A DNA stretch of 7,828 nt from Anaerolineales bacterium. Lineage in GTDB: Bacteria; Chloroflexota; Anaerolineae; Anaerolineales; Villigracilaceae. Both the position numbers and the translations under genes were made by a program. Location of the stretch: NCBI GenBank assembly GCA_028689195.1, contig JAQTWR010000115.1, forward strand, positions 1-7,828, given 5' to 3'. The notes under the pieces were generated by a model that worked only from the letters and a program-made list of their open reading frames with translations, had not been told where the DNA came from and searched no databases. How positions within the stretch are numbered: position 1 is the stretch's first letter; every line of letters starts with the position of its first letter. Of the stretch, positions 6,671 through 7,828 are shown in pieces.

Positions 6671-7654
6671 TTATTTCTTCGACTCTTTTTTCATAATCGC
6701 AGAACCAAACAAACGGTCAAAGAAAGAAGGCAGGTTCGCCGCTTCGGTCTTCGTGATTGGATTCCAATCGGCTGCCAGACGTTCGCCCAGCCAGCGTTGA
6801 CGTCCCGCCAGCGCGGCTTCCAAACGCGCCGCCACGCCGTCGTCATCTTCCTTATCAAGGTCGTCGCGGAAACCGCGCAGCGCCGCGATCATCACATCCA
6901 GCGCGTGAACGACGCCCGCGCGATTCTGAAAAGCGGACGCGCGCAGCGAATCGAGTTCATCATGGTACGAGAGTCCGCTGGTGATGGTAGCGTAGGGGCG
7001 GCTCGCCACTTTGCGCGCCTCCAACCAGCCGGGCTGATCCACCGTTGCGTTCAGCAAAGCCGCGGATACGATCTGGGGCAAAAGATGCGTGGTGGTTACC
7101 AAACCGTCCGCCTCGAAAATATCCGCGAGAATGGGCTGCGCGCCCAACAGTCGCGCAAAATCCACCGCAAGGGTCGCCGCCTCTTCGGGCGTTCCATAAT
7201 CCGCGCCCACCAGACAAACTCCGTTTGTAAAAAGATCGGCGCGCGCAGATTCCAATCCAAAAGAAAATTCGTGCAGCAATTCAGGATTAAGCGCGATGGC
7301 AAGTCCCACATAATAGCAATTGGGCAAAATTTCCTTCACCCATTTTGCAACTTGCGCCTTGACCGGAGAAGTATCCAAAATAATCGTACCGTCTTTCATA
7401 TCAGGCGCGATGACTTCCAGCGTCTCGCGGATCTGGCTGACGGGAATCGCCAACACCGCCAGCCGCGCATCTGCAACCGCGCTCGGAAGGTGATGCGCCG
7501 CTTTATCCACAACGCCTTTTTGCAGCGCCTCGCGCTCGACCTCGATTTTTTTATCATGTCCGACGCGCAATATCGAATCTTTATGCGCCGCCAGCGCCAG
7601 CCCCATAGAAGCGCCGATCTGCCCCAGACCTATAATTGTGATTTGAACAGGCAT
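6671..7654 (-). CDS. Prephenate dehydrogenase (TyrA)-family NAD-dependent protein, atypical active site
   Basis: TyrA enzymes oxidatively decarboxylate prephenate or arogenate in tyrosine synthesis. This 327-residue protein has the N-terminal Rossmann fold with GLGQIG (9-14) and an acid D34 at the end of beta-2, which favours NAD over NADP. It also has DTSPVK (94-99), matching the family DxSSVK motif, and an all-alpha second domain with THLLPQIVSAAL (189-200), matching SHLPH. However, the canonical GGHPMAG motif carrying a catalytic histidine is replaced around 116-125 by VGLAIALNPE, and the conserved HD of domain two is AD (182-183). It could be a diverged or repurposed paralogue. A GAGG Shine-Dalgarno 5 nt upstream supports the start. 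The C-terminus is short and lysine-rich, with no ACT domain. Family membership is firm; enzymatic activity on prephenate is uncertain. Confidence 0.88.
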   Translation of the reverse strand: MPVQITIIGLGQIGASMGLALAAHKDSILRVGHDKKIEVEREALQKGVVDKAAHHLPSAVADARLAVLAIPVSQIRETLEVIAPDMKDGTIILDTSPVKAQVAKWVKEILPNCYYVGLAIALNPELLHEFSFGLESARADLFTNGVCLVGADYGTPEEAATLAVDFARLLGAQPILADIFEADGLVTTTHLLPQIVSAALLNATVDQPGWLEARKVASRPYATITSGLSYHDELDSLRASAFQNRAGVVHALDVMIAALRGFRDDLDKEDDDGVAARLEAALAGRQRWLGERLAADWNPITKTEAANLPSFFDRLFGSAIMKKESKK

Positions 7655-7659
7655 GTTAA

Positions 7660-7663
7660 CCTC
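7660..7663 (-). promoter_or_regulatory. Ribosome binding site of the TyrA-family gene
   Basis: GAGG lies 5 nt before the ATG at 7652-7654 and supports that start, which leads straight into the first Rossmann strand. Confidence 0.6.
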
Positions 7664-7682
7664 GCAAGAGTTTTATAACACG

Positions 7683-7688
7683 ATTATA
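7683..7688 (-). promoter_or_regulatory. Candidate -10 box of the TyrA-family gene
   Basis: A perfect TATAAT on the minus strand lies 28 bp before the ATG. No good -35 hexamer is present; the position 17 bp upstream falls inside the GC-rich hairpin. Confidence 0.4.
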
Positions 7689-7704
7689 CTGCCGCTTAAA
7701 CGCC

Positions 7705-7733
7705 GAGAACCGCGGACGCCGACCGCGGTTCTC
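7705..7733. terminator. GC-rich perfect hairpin, possible terminator
   Basis: GAGAACCGCGG (7705-7715) and CCGCGGTTCTC (7723-7733) form a perfect 11-bp stem with a 7-nt loop. The flanking T run is short on both strands (CTCTTTG on plus, GTTTAA on minus), so it is not a textbook intrinsic terminator. Its place just upstream of the TATAAT box suggests it ends an upstream minus-strand gene, or serves as a leader or operator structure. Confidence 0.45.
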
Positions 7734-7759
7734 TTTGAAAAGGAGGAGAAGAAATCACC

Positions 7760-7828
7760 TTACAGCCCTAACTTTATCATGGTCGTCCGAATACTACTTG
7801 ACGTTAAACCTACGACTGGTATACGATT
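7760..7828 (-). CDS. Possible C-terminal fragment of an upstream gene (edge)
   Basis: One minus-strand frame enters from the right edge and stays open for 22 codons to a TAA at 7760-7762, ending in RTTMIKLGL. The other two minus frames close within 12 codons. A hairpin follows 27 bp later, as expected for a gene end. The fragment is too short to identify. A plus-strand frame here is also open to the edge, so coding on this strand is only a weak preference. Confidence 0.22.
   Translation of the reverse strand, partial: NRIPVVGLTSSSIRTTMIKLGL

Noticed and set aside
6797..7678. Long plus-strand open frame opposite the TyrA-family gene (293 codons)
   Set aside because: Arg/His/Gln-rich translation with no recognisable motif, typical of the antisense shadow of a GC-rich gene.
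7734..7760. Minus-strand CTCCTCCTTTTC as a 16S rRNA 3' end (anti-Shine-Dalgarno)
   Set aside because: The conserved bases before the tail (GGATCACCTCCTTT) are not reproduced and no rRNA sequence lies upstream.

Overview
The window most likely comes from a Chloroflexota bacterium of the class Anaerolineae. The best clue is the secreted lipoprotein: its lipobox is followed by a long TEAP/TEPP-rich tether, a style common in solute-binding lipoproteins of that group. The GAF-rich sensor proteins fit as well. This placement is inference from style; no rRNA or marker gene is present. Every well-supported gene lies on the minus strand, so the window reads right to left in transcription order.

Right edge to about 6510. 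A possible C-terminal scrap of an upstream gene (7760-7828) is followed by a GC-rich hairpin (7705-7733). Next come a TATAAT box and a TyrA-family dehydrogenase (6671-7654) that lacks the usual catalytic HPMAG histidine. Between this gene and the next is a 108-bp palindromic element with 16-bp terminal inverted repeats (6521-6628).

Middle. A small GIY-YIG nuclease-family protein (6254-6505) starts 15 bp beyond the palindromic element. It is followed by a PhnD-family phosphonate/phosphite/phosphate-type substrate-binding lipoprotein (4993-6129). This gene has its own recognisable promoter, a perfect 7-4-7 operator-like palindrome at the predicted transcription start, a strong Shine-Dalgarno sequence and a textbook intrinsic terminator. 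No permease or ATPase gene accompanies it in the window.

Left half. This is a signalling cluster. It contains a four-TM, triple-GAF histidine kinase (2238-4844), a winged-helix response regulator that overlaps the kinase stop by ATGA (1450-2241), and a REC-REC-GAF protein that runs off the left edge (1-1373). Kinase and regulator form an obvious cognate pair. The REC-REC-GAF protein is close enough (76 bp) to be co-transcribed and could be a second phosphorylation target or another hybrid kinase. The binding lipoprotein lies directly upstream of the kinase, so it could act as an extracellular sensor for it, but the strong terminator between them shows they are separate transcription units.

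No gene-free stretch exceeds 300 bases. No tRNA, rRNA, CRISPR array or transposase was seen.
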